The notes beneath the pieces are model-generated. The model searched no databases, was not told where the DNA came from, and worked only from the letters and a program-made list of their open reading frames with translations. From contig NZ_JACHWN010000004.1 in NCBI RefSeq assembly GCF_014191375.1, forward strand, positions 124,001 to 188,000: DNA of 64,000 bases. The letters are read 5' to 3'. Below, piece after piece: positions 21,257-30,248 of this stretch. The stretch comes from Mesorhizobium sp. RMAD-H1 (GTDB taxonomy: Bacteria; Pseudomonadota; Alphaproteobacteria; Rhizobiales; Rhizobiaceae). A program made the translations under genes and the position numbers. Within the stretch, counting starts at the first letter, position 1. Each line of letters starts with the position of its first letter.

Positions 21257-22843
21257 TCACGCAAACAGCCCGTGCAGGAACCATTGCGGCGCCGGGTCGT
21301 GGCCATAGAGCCCTTCGCGGAAAATCCAGAAGCGGCGACCGGCATTGTCCTCGATCCGGTAATAGTCGCGGGTCGCTGCCGCGGGATCGCCGCGCCACCA
21401 TTCCGGCGCGATCCGCTCCGGCCCCTCGGCAAGGGCGACCTCATGCAGGACGCGCCGCCAGCGGAACTGCATCGGCGGCCCGTCAGGCACTTCGGCCATC
21501 GCCTCGATACGCTGCGGCGGCTGGAACAGACGGATGGGACGCGCCGGCGGATCGCCCAGATAATGCGCTCCGGTGCGATAAGCCTCCGCCGCGAACCGGA
21601 AACGCGCCAGCGCCTCGTCCGCCGTCTGGTGGATGGCCGGCACCATGGAGAAGGCCCGCTCGGGAATATGCGTATCAACAGCGAGGGGACGCAGGACACG
21701 GACCGGGCCGAGACGGGCGGAGAGACGGTCGACCAGCGCATCGACGCCGGATGCCGTCTCCTGCCGGCTGTCGAGGCTCGTCTGCCTGTGCACCACCCGC
21801 TGCACGCGCAGCGCCGCCAGTTGTACCGCATCAAAACCATAGCCCGCGTCGAGCGGCTCGGCGAGCGCGGAAAGCCGCTCCCGGATCAGGCGGAAGAAGG
21901 GTGCCGTCTCGACCAGCGGCCGCCCGGCCTGGATTGTCACCCGGCGCACCAGCCCGTCGACGCGGAAGAAGGCCGCCTCGATCTCGCGGGCGCCTTCTCC
22001 GCGCTTTTCCAGGGCGGCAAACAGCTCATCGCCCAATTGCCGCAGCAGCACTTCGACGGCTTCCATGATGATCAGCGGCTCCGCCATCCGTCGCGCGGCC
22101 ATGCAAACCGGGACGATGCGCAGCGGCGAGACGGGCCTCGTGGCGCGGCCGAAAAGCGCGTCGAGCCGTTCCACCAGCGCTTGGCCGAAACGCGCCGTCA
22201 ACGCCGTGCGCGGCAAGTCCGCGACATCGCCGATGGTGCGCAGGCCCGCCCGCTTCAGCCCAACGAGGCTTGCCTCCTCGATTTCGAGGGCGACCAGCGG
22301 CAGGCTGCGCAAGATGCTATCCTCGTCATTGGCGGGAAAGACGCCGCCACGCGAAAAGCGGGCAAGCGCGCGGGCGGCGCTGGCATTGCCGGCAATGGCG
22401 CTCTTCACCGCCAAGCCGTGCTTGCGCAGCCGCGTCACCACATCCCGCAGCATGGCCTCCGGCCCGCCGAAGAGATGCTCACAGCCGGTGATATCGAGCA
22501 CGATGCCATGCGGCGGATCGAGGGCGACGAGCGGCGAATAGCGGTGGCACCAGTCGGCCAGCCGGTCGAGGAGATGCTGGTCCTCGGCGGGCGCGGCATT
22601 GGCCACTTGCAGATTCTGGAACAGGGCGCGCGCATCCGTCAGCGCCATGCCGATCTGCAGGCCGGCGGCCGCGGCATTGCGGTCCACTGCCGTCAGCCGC
22701 AGCGCATTGGCGATGCGGTCGACGACGATCAGCGGGGCGTCACCCGCCCTGCGCCACGGATTTTCGCGCCGCAGCCGGTCCGTGGGAAGGTGCGGGAACC
22801 ACAGCGCCAGAAAATGCCTCGACGGGCTTGAAGATGTTCTCAT
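21257..22843 (-). CDS. imuB: Y-family polymerase-like protein ImuB
   Basis: The 528-residue protein is the non-catalytic Y-family homologue of the mutasome, bridging DnaE2, ImuA and the beta clamp. The family start RHFLALWFPHLPTDRLRR is visible, followed by IVVDRIANALRLTAVDRNAAAAG and the little-finger-like region. The position of the usual first catalytic aspartate is occupied by LWFPHL, consistent with an inactive polymerase. It overlaps imuA by 104 bases and ends immediately before dnaE2. Confidence 0.94.
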   Translation of the reverse strand: MRTSSSPSRHFLALWFPHLPTDRLRRENPWRRAGDAPLIVVDRIANALRLTAVDRNAAAAGLQIGMALTDARALFQNLQVANAAPAEDQHLLDRLADWCHRYSPLVALDPPHGIVLDITGCEHLFGGPEAMLRDVVTRLRKHGLAVKSAIAGNASAARALARFSRGGVFPANDEDSILRSLPLVALEIEEASLVGLKRAGLRTIGDVADLPRTALTARFGQALVERLDALFGRATRPVSPLRIVPVCMAARRMAEPLIIMEAVEVLLRQLGDELFAALEKRGEGAREIEAAFFRVDGLVRRVTIQAGRPLVETAPFFRLIRERLSALAEPLDAGYGFDAVQLAALRVQRVVHRQTSLDSRQETASGVDALVDRLSARLGPVRVLRPLAVDTHIPERAFSMVPAIHQTADEALARFRFAAEAYRTGAHYLGDPPARPIRLFQPPQRIEAMAEVPDGPPMQFRWRRVLHEVALAEGPERIAPEWWRGDPAAATRDYYRIEDNAGRRFWIFREGLYGHDPAPQWFLHGLFA

Positions 22844-23531
22844 CGATATTCCATTCCATGATCCAATGTCCGGTCGCGCCCGAGCGATTGCGCGAGAGCG
22901 CGGCGTCGAAGGCCGGCAGGCCCGGCGCTCGCGCGCCGCTCGATCGCGACGGCGCAGCGGCGATCCGCCAGCGCGTCAGCGCCGCACTGCCCTCCGGTGC
23001 GCCGCCATGCCTCAGGAGCAGGGCCGGCACGCCCGCTGCCTGTGCGGCCAGATGCAGGCGGCGCGAGGCCGTCAGGTCCAGGCATTTCGGCGCCCCCCAG
23101 GGCGCGATCACCACGGCGCCGATGCCTGCCACCTCCAGCGCATCGGCAGCGCCCCGCAGCACATCCCTGGCCGACGGGCAGCGCACGACCAGAAAGCGCC
23201 GCGGATCGATGCCCAGCGCCGCAAGGCCCGGCGGATAGATGCCGCCGCTCTCGCCGGCCGCCACGTCCTCCTCCAGCCAGACGACCGGCCGGGCGGCATC
23301 CGCGGCGCGCAATGCAAGCGCCAGGGCAAAGCCCATCGCCGCGCCGGTATCACCCGGCGCTGCCGCGAATATCTCGTGCAGCGCACCCCGCCGCAGCCCG
23401 TTGGCGAATGCCCGATCCGCCTCGGCGAAGCCCAAGGTGAAGACGGAATGGCAAGAGCCATCCCGTTGGGTATCCTTGCCGTCAATGGCCGCGACAGCGC
23501 GCCGCAACGCCGAAAGATCGACGGTGCCCAC
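22740..23531 (-). CDS. imuA: ImuA, RecA/SulA-like mutasome protein
   Basis: The 263-residue protein resembles ImuA: FANGLRRGALHEIFAAAPGDTGAAMGFALALA and VWLEEDVAAGESGGIYPPGL replace a true RecA core. Known role in the family is activating SOS mutagenesis with ImuB and DnaE2. The GTG at 23531 is taken as start; a LexA box lies 18 bases upstream. The 3' end overlaps imuB by 104 bases in another frame, so the last roughly 35 residues are less constrained and appear low-complexity. Confidence 0.92.
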   Translation of the reverse strand: MGTVDLSALRRAVAAIDGKDTQRDGSCHSVFTLGFAEADRAFANGLRRGALHEIFAAAPGDTGAAMGFALALALRAADAARPVVWLEEDVAAGESGGIYPPGLAALGIDPRRFLVVRCPSARDVLRGAADALEVAGIGAVVIAPWGAPKCLDLTASRRLHLAAQAAGVPALLLRHGGAPEGSAALTRWRIAAAPSRSSGARAPGLPAFDAALSRNRSGATGHWIMEWNIDENIFKPVEAFSGAVVPAPSHGPAAARKSVAQGG

Positions 23532-23549
23532 AACACAAATCCTGCAATT

Positions 23550-23564
23550 GTTCTCTATTTGTTC
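23550..23564 (-). promoter_or_regulatory. LexA (SOS) box
   Basis: The plus strand reads GTTC, seven bases, GTTC, the direct-repeat LexA site of alphaproteobacteria. It lies 18 bases before the imuA start, where LexA would cover the promoter of the mutasome operon. Confidence 0.93.
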
Positions 23565-23684
23565 CAGTATGGAATCCGATCGACGGAAGAGTCAAGCAGG
23601 AATCGGGAAGGGCTGGAACAGGAGGGAAGGAACCCGTCAGGCCTCACCCCGCCGGCAGGATCGGCGAGCGGGGTTCATCCATCC

Positions 23685-23715
23685 CTGGATCCGGTTGTTT
23701 CACGCCGCGATCCAG
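23685..23715. repeat. Intergenic inverted repeat
   Basis: CTGGATC (23685-23691) and GATCCAG (23709-23715) flank a 17-base loop in the gap between imuA and the hemolysin-III gene. It resembles dispersed rhizobial intergenic palindromes. No gene was seen in this gap. Confidence 0.45.
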
Positions 23716-23761
23716 AACTCTGCACAAGCGCTATTGCCTTGGCATGGGCGCTGCCATTGTC

Positions 23762-24418
23762 TCAAGGCGTCGAGAGCGAATAGAACACCGCGCCGTAATG
23801 CAGCGCCGCGCCGGTGATGACGAAGCCGTGCCAGATCGCGTTCTGGAACCGCAAGCGCTCCCAGACGTGGAAGATCACGCCGAGCGAATAGACGATGCCG
23901 CCCGCCGCGATCAGCCAGATGACCGTCGGAGACAGGGATTCGACCATCGCGTCATAGACGAGGACGCCGCTCCATCCGAGCGCCAGATAAAGCAGGATGG
24001 AGAGGCGGTCGAAGCGGCCCGGCAGGAACAGCTTCAGGAAGATGCCTATGACGGCGATCGTCCAGATCGCCGCCAGAAGCGGCCAGGATTGTGCGCCCAT
24101 CTTGATAGTGAAGGGCGTATAGGTCCCGGCGATCAGGAGATAGATCATCGAATGGTCGAAGCGACGCAGGAACCATTTCGTCGGCGTGACCGGCCAGATG
24201 TTGTAGACCGCCGAAACGCTGATTGCCGCAACGAGGCTCAGGACATAGATGATCGCCGCTATCGACAAGGCCGGCGGTTCGGCATTGAGCGAGAAGGTGA
24301 CCATGGCGATCGCGCCGATGACGGCGAAGACCACGCCGATCACATGGATGACGCCGTCGGCCCACAATTCGGCGATGTCGTAATTCCAGCGGAACTGACG
24401 CGGCATTCTCTCGATCAT
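23762..24418 (-). CDS. Hemolysin III family (PAQR-like) membrane protein
   Basis: This 218-residue protein has seven hydrophobic helices and the HlyIII/YqfA signature: an early ELWADGVIHVIG helix, then RRFDHSMIYLLIAGTYTPF, with the conserved histidine, and the C-terminal FHVWERLRFQNAIWHGFV with HYGAVFYSL. Histidines at these positions are the zinc ligands in PAQR hydrolases. Haemolytic activity should not be assumed. ATG 24418 has AGGA five bases upstream; ATG 24430 would add four residues. Confidence 0.9.
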   Translation of the reverse strand: MIERMPRQFRWNYDIAELWADGVIHVIGVVFAVIGAIAMVTFSLNAEPPALSIAAIIYVLSLVAAISVSAVYNIWPVTPTKWFLRRFDHSMIYLLIAGTYTPFTIKMGAQSWPLLAAIWTIAVIGIFLKLFLPGRFDRLSILLYLALGWSGVLVYDAMVESLSPTVIWLIAAGGIVYSLGVIFHVWERLRFQNAIWHGFVITGAALHYGAVFYSLSTP

Positions 24419-24484
24419 CCCAATCCTCATCTTCCCAACGTCAGGCCAACCTATCCTATCAGGAAAGGATGAACCTGAAATTTG

Positions 24485-25390
24485 TCAATTGGATGTAGGG
24501 CCGGAGGATTCGGTGTCGAGGGCGGGGCGGATGCGCGCCGTTCCCGCACTTTTCAGATTGAGCATGTTGCCGGCGAGGATGAGCGTGGCACCGAGCACGG
24601 TGATGGTGTCCACCCGTTCGGAATAGATGAGCCATCCCGCAAGTGCGGTGAGGGGCACGCGCAGGAAATCCATCGGCACGACCACGGTGGCATCGGCATG
24701 GAGCATCGCCCGCGCCATGCAGTAATGCGAGAAGGTGCCCCCGAAGGCGATGACGAAGAGCCATGGCCAGACCTCGAGCGAGGGCCAGCGCCAGACGGGA
24801 ATGGCCGGTATCAGCCCGATCAGCGACTGTATGATCAGCATCCAGAAAATGATCTTGACGACGCTCTCCGTCCGGGTGAGCGATTTGACCATCACCACCG
24901 AGATGGCGAAGCCGACGGCGGAGGCAAGCGCATAGAGCTGGCCGGGATTGATCCCGCCGCCGGGCCGCACGATGATGGCCACGCCGATGAGGCCGAGGAC
25001 GATGGCGGTGTTCTTCCAGATGTTCATCCGCTCGCCGAGGAAGACGACGGCAAGGATCGCCGTCCAGATCGGCATGGTGAATTCGATGGCGATGAGCTGC
25101 GCCAGCGGGATCAGCGTCAGCGCGTAGAGCCAGAGATACTGGCCGGTATAGTGCACCACGTTGCGGCCGATATGGCCGAGGGGCCGCGCCGTTTTCATGG
25201 CCGCCAGCCCGCCGCTGGCATGGACCAGCGGATAGAGCATGAAGAAGCCGATGACGGAGCGCACCAGCATGACCTGGAAGACGTCGAGCTCCCGCGTCGT
25301 CTCACGTCCGGCAATTGCCGTGACCAGCATCAGCGAAAGCCACCCGGTCATCCACAGGGCGGCTTTGAGAATCGAGGGTTGCGCCTTCAT
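24485..25390 (-). CDS. EamA/DMT family transporter
   Basis: The 301-residue inner-membrane protein has ten hydrophobic segments arranged as two EamA repeats, with VRSVIGFFMLYPLV and the LIAIEFTMPIWTAILAVVFLGERM motif of the first repeat and VPMDFLRVPLTALAGWLIYSE of the second. Members export metabolites or drugs; the substrate is not readable. It stands alone, 44 bases after the lytic-transglycosylase gene on the same strand. Confidence 0.9.
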   Translation of the reverse strand: MKAQPSILKAALWMTGWLSLMLVTAIAGRETTRELDVFQVMLVRSVIGFFMLYPLVHASGGLAAMKTARPLGHIGRNVVHYTGQYLWLYALTLIPLAQLIAIEFTMPIWTAILAVVFLGERMNIWKNTAIVLGLIGVAIIVRPGGGINPGQLYALASAVGFAISVVMVKSLTRTESVVKIIFWMLIIQSLIGLIPAIPVWRWPSLEVWPWLFVIAFGGTFSHYCMARAMLHADATVVVPMDFLRVPLTALAGWLIYSERVDTITVLGATLILAGNMLNLKSAGTARIRPALDTESSGPTSN

Positions 25391-25433
25391 GGTGCCTTAT
25401 CTGCCAAAGCGGCAACCGCCCGACAAATGATTT

Positions 25434-26060
25434 TCATTGATCGGTTGCGGCCGGTACGCTGATGTCTCCCCGCGGCGCGTCCATCGGCAGGGGGATGGCG
25501 GCGGGCGCCGCCGGTTCGGCGGAGAAGGCCTGGGCCTTCAGCCCGGTCTCCTCCAGCAGCCCTTTGCGCTTGGCGTCGTAATAATAGCCGCGGGAATAAA
25601 GCCGCACCGCCTGTGCTTCGTTGCCGCCGGCCACGAGATAGGCGCCCGCCAGATATTTCACGCCATATTTGAGATTGGTTTCGGCATCGAGCAATCCGCG
25701 CGCCGGGCCGGAATAGCCCATGGTCCGCGCCGTATCGTGCCTGATCTGCATCAGCCCCCAATGGGCGCCGTTGCGCGCCGAGGGGTTGAACCTGCTTTCG
25801 CGCGCCACCACGCGCCGCACCAGGGCTTCGGGCACGTTATAGGCCGCCGCATATTTGGCGATCAGCCCGTCGACGCCGCTCCTGGTTTCGGACGCTTGAG
25901 CATCGGCCTTCTGTTCCTGCGCCGCTGCCGGCTTCGGCTGCTCGTTCTTGGCCGTCGTGCAGGCGGACAGCGCAAGCGGGCAGAGGACGAGCGCCGCCAC
26001 GAGATTGCGCAGGGAAGACAGGCGTGCCGCCTCACATGGCAAAAGGGATGGAAGGTCCAT
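25434..26060 (-). CDS. Lytic transglycosylase (SLT domain) lipoprotein
   Basis: This 208-residue envelope protein has a lipobox (ALSAC, Cys34) after a hydrophobic segment, then an Ala/Glu/Gln-rich linker. An SLT domain follows from about residue 63, with catalytic Glu88 in VVARESRFNP and the family HWGLMQI, ETNLKYGVKYLAGAY motifs. It cleaves peptidoglycan glycan strands to 1,6-anhydro products. The C-terminal Ala/Pro-rich tail is probably disordered. The signal region is long before the hydrophobic core (about 17 residues), so the start could lie downstream. Confidence 0.9.
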   Translation of the reverse strand: MDLPSLLPCEAARLSSLRNLVAALVLCPLALSACTTAKNEQPKPAAAQEQKADAQASETRSGVDGLIAKYAAAYNVPEALVRRVVARESRFNPSARNGAHWGLMQIRHDTARTMGYSGPARGLLDAETNLKYGVKYLAGAYLVAGGNEAQAVRLYSRGYYYDAKRKGLLEETGLKAQAFSAEPAAPAAIPLPMDAPRGDISVPAATDQ

Positions 26061-26068
26061 GCAGTTCT

Positions 26069-26257
26069 TCAGGAACCGAAATCGGCTTCGAGCTGCTTTT
26101 CGAGCGCCGCCAGATCATCCGGCAAGGGCATGCCATAGGCTTTCAGCTCGTTGAGCTTCTCGCGCAGGGCTTCGCGGATCTCATGCGCATCCTGGGGCTG
26201 GTTTGACATTTCCCTGAAAAGAAGCGCGATCTCCGCCGTGATGTCTTCGAATGCCAT
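26069..26257 (-). CDS. Hypothetical 62-residue acidic protein
   Basis: A small leftward frame with AGAGGAA before its ATG encodes an amphipathic, mostly helical protein (EIREALREKLNELKAYGMPL and DDLAALEKQLEADF). It ends eight bases before the lytic transglycosylase gene and is probably in the same transcript. I do not recognise a family. The heptad-like Leu spacing suggests a coiled coil. Confidence 0.7.
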   Translation of the reverse strand: MAFEDITAEIALLFREMSNQPQDAHEIREALREKLNELKAYGMPLPDDLAALEKQLEADFGS

Positions 26258-26358
26258 GGAGCGTTCCTCTCGTTCCCGATTGTCCTAGCATGGTTGATTA
26301 TCGGCGCGAAAGCGGGGAATTTTATGATGCCATGCATCGATGGAGCAAAAGAATGCTC

Positions 26359-26580
26359 CTAGAGCAATCGCGGCAGGAGAATGCTGATCTGCTCCAGATT
26401 GGTTGCGGTGAATGTCAGCGGATCGATATCGAGCCCGCCCGCCGCATCGAGAAGCGAGATGGTCATCCACGCCAGCAGCGCAAGCAGGATGAACGCCAGC
26501 GCCAGCAGGAATGCGAGGCGCTTGCCGAGAGACGATGCCGGCAGAAGCTCCGGTGGCCTGTTGTTCGTGTCGCCCGCCAT
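26359..26580 (-). CDS. Hypothetical 73-residue single-span membrane protein
   Basis: The product has a short polar N-terminus, one strong hydrophobic helix (LAFLLALAFILLALLAWMTI) and a C-terminal region ending ISILLPRLL. Its ATG lies one base after the stop of the ribbon-helix-helix-like gene, which suggests translational coupling. The family is not recognised; the size and arrangement suggest a conserved rhizobial microprotein. Confidence 0.65.
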   Translation of the reverse strand: MAGDTNNRPPELLPASSLGKRLAFLLALAFILLALLAWMTISLLDAAGGLDIDPLTFTATNLEQISILLPRLL

Positions 26581-26581
26581 G

Positions 26582-26773
26582 TCAGTCGTCGTTGGTGGCG
26601 TTGAGCTCTTCGGGCGGTGTGCCTTCTTCAGGCTCCGCCGGCAGATAGCCGTTCTTCACCAGCCAGTCGCGCAGGATCATGGCAATGGCCTCGGTCTTGT
26701 TGATGGTCCCATGCTTCCGGGCAATGAAGCGCTCGAGCGCATCCTGCAGGTCTTGGGGAAGGTAGGTGCTCAT
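26582..26773 (-). CDS. Small ribbon-helix-helix-like protein
   Basis: This 63-residue protein begins MSTYLPQDLQDALERFIARK and continues with KTEAIAMILRDWLVKNGYL, the strand-helix-helix pattern of ribbon-helix-helix DNA-binding proteins, then an acidic tail. GAGGAAA precedes the ATG at eight bases. No toxin gene is adjacent; a one-span membrane microprotein follows immediately. It could be a transcriptional regulator or an orphan antitoxin; DNA binding is inferred from fold-like pattern only. Confidence 0.68.
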   Translation of the reverse strand: MSTYLPQDLQDALERFIARKHGTINKTEAIAMILRDWLVKNGYLPAEPEEGTPPEELNATNDD

Positions 26774-26913
26774 ATCAGGCTTTTCCTCCAGAAACGCCCT
26801 TTATTGCAAGAATCATAGGGTACAATTATCTGTTACGGCGATTGTTCCACAAAATGACATGGCGGGGCAATCGAACACATGGACGAGGAAAGAGCAGCGA
26901 TTTTCGCCCGTTT

Positions 26914-27537
26914 TCAGGCGGCCACGCTGAGCCCGCCGGCAGCCTCGATGAAGGCCACGACCTCGTCGAGCCCATCGCGCCGCAGCATGTCGGTGAAGAC
27001 ATAGGGCTTGCCGCCGCGCTGGTTCCTCGTGTCGCTTTCCATCACGTCGAGATCCGCGCCGACATGGGGCGCCAGGTCCTTCTTGTTGATGATGAGAAGG
27101 TCGGAACGGGTGATGCCGGGGCCGCCCTTGCGCGGGATCTTCTCGCCCTGGCAGACGGAAATCACATAGATCGTCAGGTCGGCCAGATCGGGCGAGAAGG
27201 TAGCGGCCAGATTGTCGCCGCCGGATTCGATGAACACGATATCGAGGTCGGGATGGCGCCTGCTCATCTCGGCGATGGCCTGGAGATTGATCGTCGCATC
27301 CTCGCGGATCGCCGTATGCGGGCAGCCGCCGGTCTCCACGCCGATGATCCTGTCCTCGGGCAGCGCCTGCAGCCTGTTGAGGATCAGGGCATCCTCCTTG
27401 GTGTAGATGTCGTTGGTGACGACGGCGACGGAATAGCGCTCGCGCATCGCCTTGCACAGCATTTCGGTGACCGTCGTCTTGCCCGAGCCGACAGGACCGC
27501 CGATGCCGACGCGCAGAGGACCGTTGGATGATTTCAT
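26914..27537 (-). CDS. ureG: Urease accessory GTPase UreG
   Basis: The 207-residue SIMIBI GTPase drives nickel insertion into urease. The P-loop [10 protein letters not shown] spans about residues 13-22; the nickel-binding CPH motif is in [16 protein letters not shown], and ESGGDNL and [13 protein letters not shown] (guanine specificity NKxD) follow. It overlaps ureF by four bases (ATGA). It is the last gene of the ureEFG block. Confidence 0.97.
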   Translation of the reverse strand: MKSSNGPLRVGIGGPVGSGKTTVTEMLCKAMRERYSVAVVTNDIYTKEDALILNRLQALPEDRIIGVETGGCPHTAIREDATINLQAIAEMSRRHPDLDIVFIESGGDNLAATFSPDLADLTIYVISVCQGEKIPRKGGPGITRSDLLIINKKDLAPHVGADLDVMESDTRNQRGGKPYVFTDMLRRDGLDEVVAFIEAAGGLSVAA

Positions 27538-28208
27538 GAGCGGAAAACCCTCGAATATTGCGTCTCGTGTTGCATGGCCATGATATCGGACAGGATCGCG
27601 GCGGAACCAAGATCGTCGAGTGTCGACTGCGCCGTGCGTGCGGCCAGTCCGACGATCGTATCTTCCAGCGCGGCCAGCACCGCCACGCCGTCGCTCTGGC
27701 CGAGCGGCACCAGCCTGACGGCACCCTGAATGAGATTGGATGCGAAAGCATGGAGATAGGCGGTGAGCGCCGCCTCAAGCCCGATGCCATGCGCCGCGGC
27801 AATTGCGCCGACCGCCACGGGATAGGCGACATCATCCCTGAGCCTCTGCAGGACTGGGGTCGGCCATGCCGCCGCTGCTTTCAGGAAAGCGCTGCCCTGC
27901 AGCATGGTTTCCATATGCCGCTCGCGCGATCCGGCGAGCGCTTCGGCAAGCTCGGCCACTTCGCGCGGGTCGCCGCCTTCCGCCCGCGCCTGCCGGAAGC
28001 TTTCCGCGAGAAGCACCGCGTCGTTCCAGCCCGAACCATGGCGGAGGAGATCGGTCAGCCATTGGGAAAGCGTTTGCCGGTCGTTGATCAACCCGTCATG
28101 GATCGCCCGTTCCAGCCCGTGGCTGTAGGAGAAGGCGCCGACGGGAAAGGCGGGCGAAAGCCATGTCAGGAGGCGGATCAGCGCCTGGCTCGCCGCGATT
28201 TCAGTCAT
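27534..28208 (-). CDS. ureF: Urease accessory protein UreF
   Basis: The 224-residue helical protein gates UreG in the UreDFG maturation complex. Family motifs [18 protein letters not shown] and the C-terminal region ending in FRS are visible. The ATG at 28208 overlaps the end of ureE; the frame extends upstream only through the shadow of the ureE histidine tail. Translational coupling with ureE and ureG is likely. Confidence 0.95.
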   Translation of the reverse strand: MTEIAASQALIRLLTWLSPAFPVGAFSYSHGLERAIHDGLINDRQTLSQWLTDLLRHGSGWNDAVLLAESFRQARAEGGDPREVAELAEALAGSRERHMETMLQGSAFLKAAAAWPTPVLQRLRDDVAYPVAVGAIAAAHGIGLEAALTAYLHAFASNLIQGAVRLVPLGQSDGVAVLAALEDTIVGLAARTAQSTLDDLGSAAILSDIMAMQHETQYSRVFRS

Positions 28209-28704
28209 GATGGTGATGGTGGCTGCCGGAATGGGCGTGGTCATGATGATGATCATGCCCGTGATCGTGCGAATGGCCGTGATAGGCGCCGTGCACGGGA
28301 TGGAACGGTTCGGTGATCTCCTTCACCGTCGCGCCGAGGCCTTCCAGCATCGCCTTGATCACATGATCGCGCAGGATGACGATGCGCTTCTCCTCGATCT
28401 GCGCGGGCAGATGCCTGTTGCCGAGGTGCCAGGCGAGTTCGGTGAGATGCAGCCGGTCGCGGGGGATGATTTCGTAGAGGTCTTCTTCCGCTGCGATGAT
28501 CTCGACCAGCCGCCCGTCTTCCAGCACCAGCACGTCGCCATGGCGGAACGCGACCGGTTGGGGAAGGTCGACAAGCACCTGATCGCCATGCGCCAGCGTC
28601 AGCATCTTGCGGCGCAGATGCCGTTCGTCATGGGCAAGGATGACCAGGTCGAAGGGCGTGCCCTGATAATGGCCGGCATGGTTGTGAGAGAAGGCGCGGA
28701 TCAT
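28201..28704 (-). CDS. ureE: Urease accessory nickel chaperone UreE
   Basis: The 167-residue metallochaperone delivers nickel to UreG. The core has [15 protein letters not shown], then [14 protein letters not shown] with the conserved nickel-binding histidine, and [21 protein letters not shown]. The last 24 residues contain fourteen histidines interspersed with Asp and Gly, a metal-storage tail. The ATG at 28704 has AAGGGGA upstream; an ATG 14 codons earlier is less likely. It is separated from ureC by about 2.2 kb of unrelated genes. Confidence 0.95.
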   Translation of the reverse strand: MIRAFSHNHAGHYQGTPFDLVILAHDERHLRRKMLTLAHGDQVLVDLPQPVAFRHGDVLVLEDGRLVEIIAAEEDLYEIIPRDRLHLTELAWHLGNRHLPAQIEEKRIVILRDHVIKAMLEGLGATVKEITEPFHPVHGAYHGHSHDHGHDHHHDHAHSGSHHHHHD

Positions 28705-28833
28705 GTTGTTCCCCTTGGGCTGGTGGAGCCGATCGTCCTTCATCATCGGGAAGAAATCAATCGCCGGCGCATTGCTTGCGGCGGAATGCCCGACCGCGCG
28801 GACGCGGCCGGGAAGAGCATTGCCGGGTGGGGT

Positions 28834-29376
28834 TCAGGCGGCGGCTGCCTCGCCTGCCCGCAGGTTCTCGAGAATGTTTTGCGGCGAGGAAACGCCGTAG
28901 GGATCGGTTTCGCAATTGTCGGAGAAGCCTTCCTCCTCGAACCACTGTTCCACGATGCCGTTGTTGATGACAGCCGCATAGCGCCAGGAGCGCATGCCGA
29001 AGCCGAGATTATCCTTGGCGACGAGCATGCCCATCTTGCGGGTGAACTCGCCCGAGCCGTCCGGGATGAGCTTGACGTTCTTCAGTCCCTGGGCCTTGCC
29101 CCAGGCATTCATGACGAAGGCGTCGTTGACGGAGATGCAGTAGATCTCGTCGATGCCTTCGGCCTTGAACTCCTCGTGGAGCTTCTCGAAATCGGGAAGC
29201 TGATAGGTCGAGCAGGTCGGGGTGAAGGCGCCCGGCAACGAGAAGAGGACGACCCGCTTGCCCTTGAAATAGTCGTCGGAAGTCTTGTCCTCCCAGCGAT
29301 AGGGATTCGGGCCTTCGATGGATTCGTCGCGGACACGCGTGCGGAACGTGACCGACGGAACTTTCTTCCGGATCAT
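28834..29376 (-). CDS. Prx5-type peroxiredoxin
   Basis: The 180-residue thiol peroxidase has the Prx5 motif LFSLPGAFTPTC, with peroxidatic Cys55, followed by STYQLPDFEK. The MRSWRYAAVINNGIVEQWFEE segment and a C-terminal Cys in NCETDPYGVS follow. It reduces hydrogen peroxide and alkyl hydroperoxides. AGGAGA precedes the ATG at 29376; the upstream frame extension is spurious. It lies between the ureC and ureE parts of the urease locus but has no known urease role. Confidence 0.93.
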   Translation of the reverse strand: MIRKKVPSVTFRTRVRDESIEGPNPYRWEDKTSDDYFKGKRVVLFSLPGAFTPTCSTYQLPDFEKLHEEFKAEGIDEIYCISVNDAFVMNAWGKAQGLKNVKLIPDGSGEFTRKMGMLVAKDNLGFGMRSWRYAAVINNGIVEQWFEEEGFSDNCETDPYGVSSPQNILENLRAGEAAAA

Positions 29377-29627
29377 TCTTCTCTCCTGTTTTGGGTCTCC
29401 GCAACCCGCGCCTTTGGGAGGGAAGGGGAGTGCGGACGGACGATTGTGCAGCGCGAAAATAGCGATTGCGCCGGTCCTGTCCAGCACTGGATGCGCGACC
29501 TCAGGACGCGGTCCACAATTGTGATCCCAATCTCTTGGAGATGTGCCTTCTCGATAGGCAATTGCCCGTTTTCGGCCAGCCTGTTTCGCCTATCTCCCGG
29601 TTTTATTTGCGATATCTCCGAAAGCCG

Positions 29628-30236
29628 TCAACGGCTTGAGAGCGCCATGGAGCCGCCCGAGGCGATCAGGACGCCGCCGACCAGGCGGTTCAAATGAACG
29701 AAGATGCGCTCCGATTTCAGCGCCCTGCGCAAGAGCACGCCGGCGATCACATAGATGAGTACGGCACCGATTTCGAGCAGGAGGAAGACGACGCCCATCG
29801 CCGCAAGCTGGCTCCAGGCGGGCTCGGAGGCATCGATGAATTGCGGGAAGAAGGCCGTGAAGATCGCAATCGCCTTCGGGTTGCTGATGGCGAGGGTGAA
29901 GTCGCGCCGCATCAGCGCCTTCATGCTCACATCGGCTGAGCGCATCGAAGCCAATTCCCGCGCCTTTCGCCAGAACTGGATCCCGACATAGATGAGATAG
30001 ATGGCGCCGGCGAATTTGATGATCGTGAAGGCCGTTGCCGATGCCGCCAGCACCGCGCCAAGGCCCAGGATCGTGATGAGGATGAGGAACGCGAAGGCCG
30101 GCATCCTGCCCAGCCCGCCGAGCATTGCGGGCCCGGCGCCAAGCCGCGCTGCATTGGAGAAGGCCAGCATGTTGTTCGGCCCCGGCGCGCAATTGAGCGC
30201 GAAACACGCAGGAATGAACACGGACCAGGCGATCAT
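29628..30236 (-). CDS. LysE family translocator
   Basis: The 202-residue membrane protein has the LysE-type start FALNCAPGPNNMLAFSNAARLG, about six helices and the ISNPKAIAIFTAFFPQFID motif. It belongs to a different subgroup from the exporter at 7760. The substrate is unknown. It is encoded just downstream of a ParDE toxin-antitoxin pair on the same strand. Confidence 0.9.
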   Translation of the reverse strand: MIAWSVFIPACFALNCAPGPNNMLAFSNAARLGAGPAMLGGLGRMPAFAFLILITILGLGAVLAASATAFTIIKFAGAIYLIYVGIQFWRKARELASMRSADVSMKALMRRDFTLAISNPKAIAIFTAFFPQFIDASEPAWSQLAAMGVVFLLLEIGAVLIYVIAGVLLRRALKSERIFVHLNRLVGGVLIASGGSMALSSR

Positions 30237-30248
30237 GGGTGAGTCCTT

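Noticed and set aside
18979-22068. 1,029-codon rightward frame over dnaE2 and imuB
   Set aside because: Antisense shadow of two well-recognised genes; the composition is unlike a real protein.
29553-29594. GATAGGC/GCCTATC palindrome upstream of the peroxiredoxin, considered as an OxyR site
   Set aside because: The ATAG and CTAT ends are 36 bases apart instead of the expected 33, and the inner half-sites are missing.
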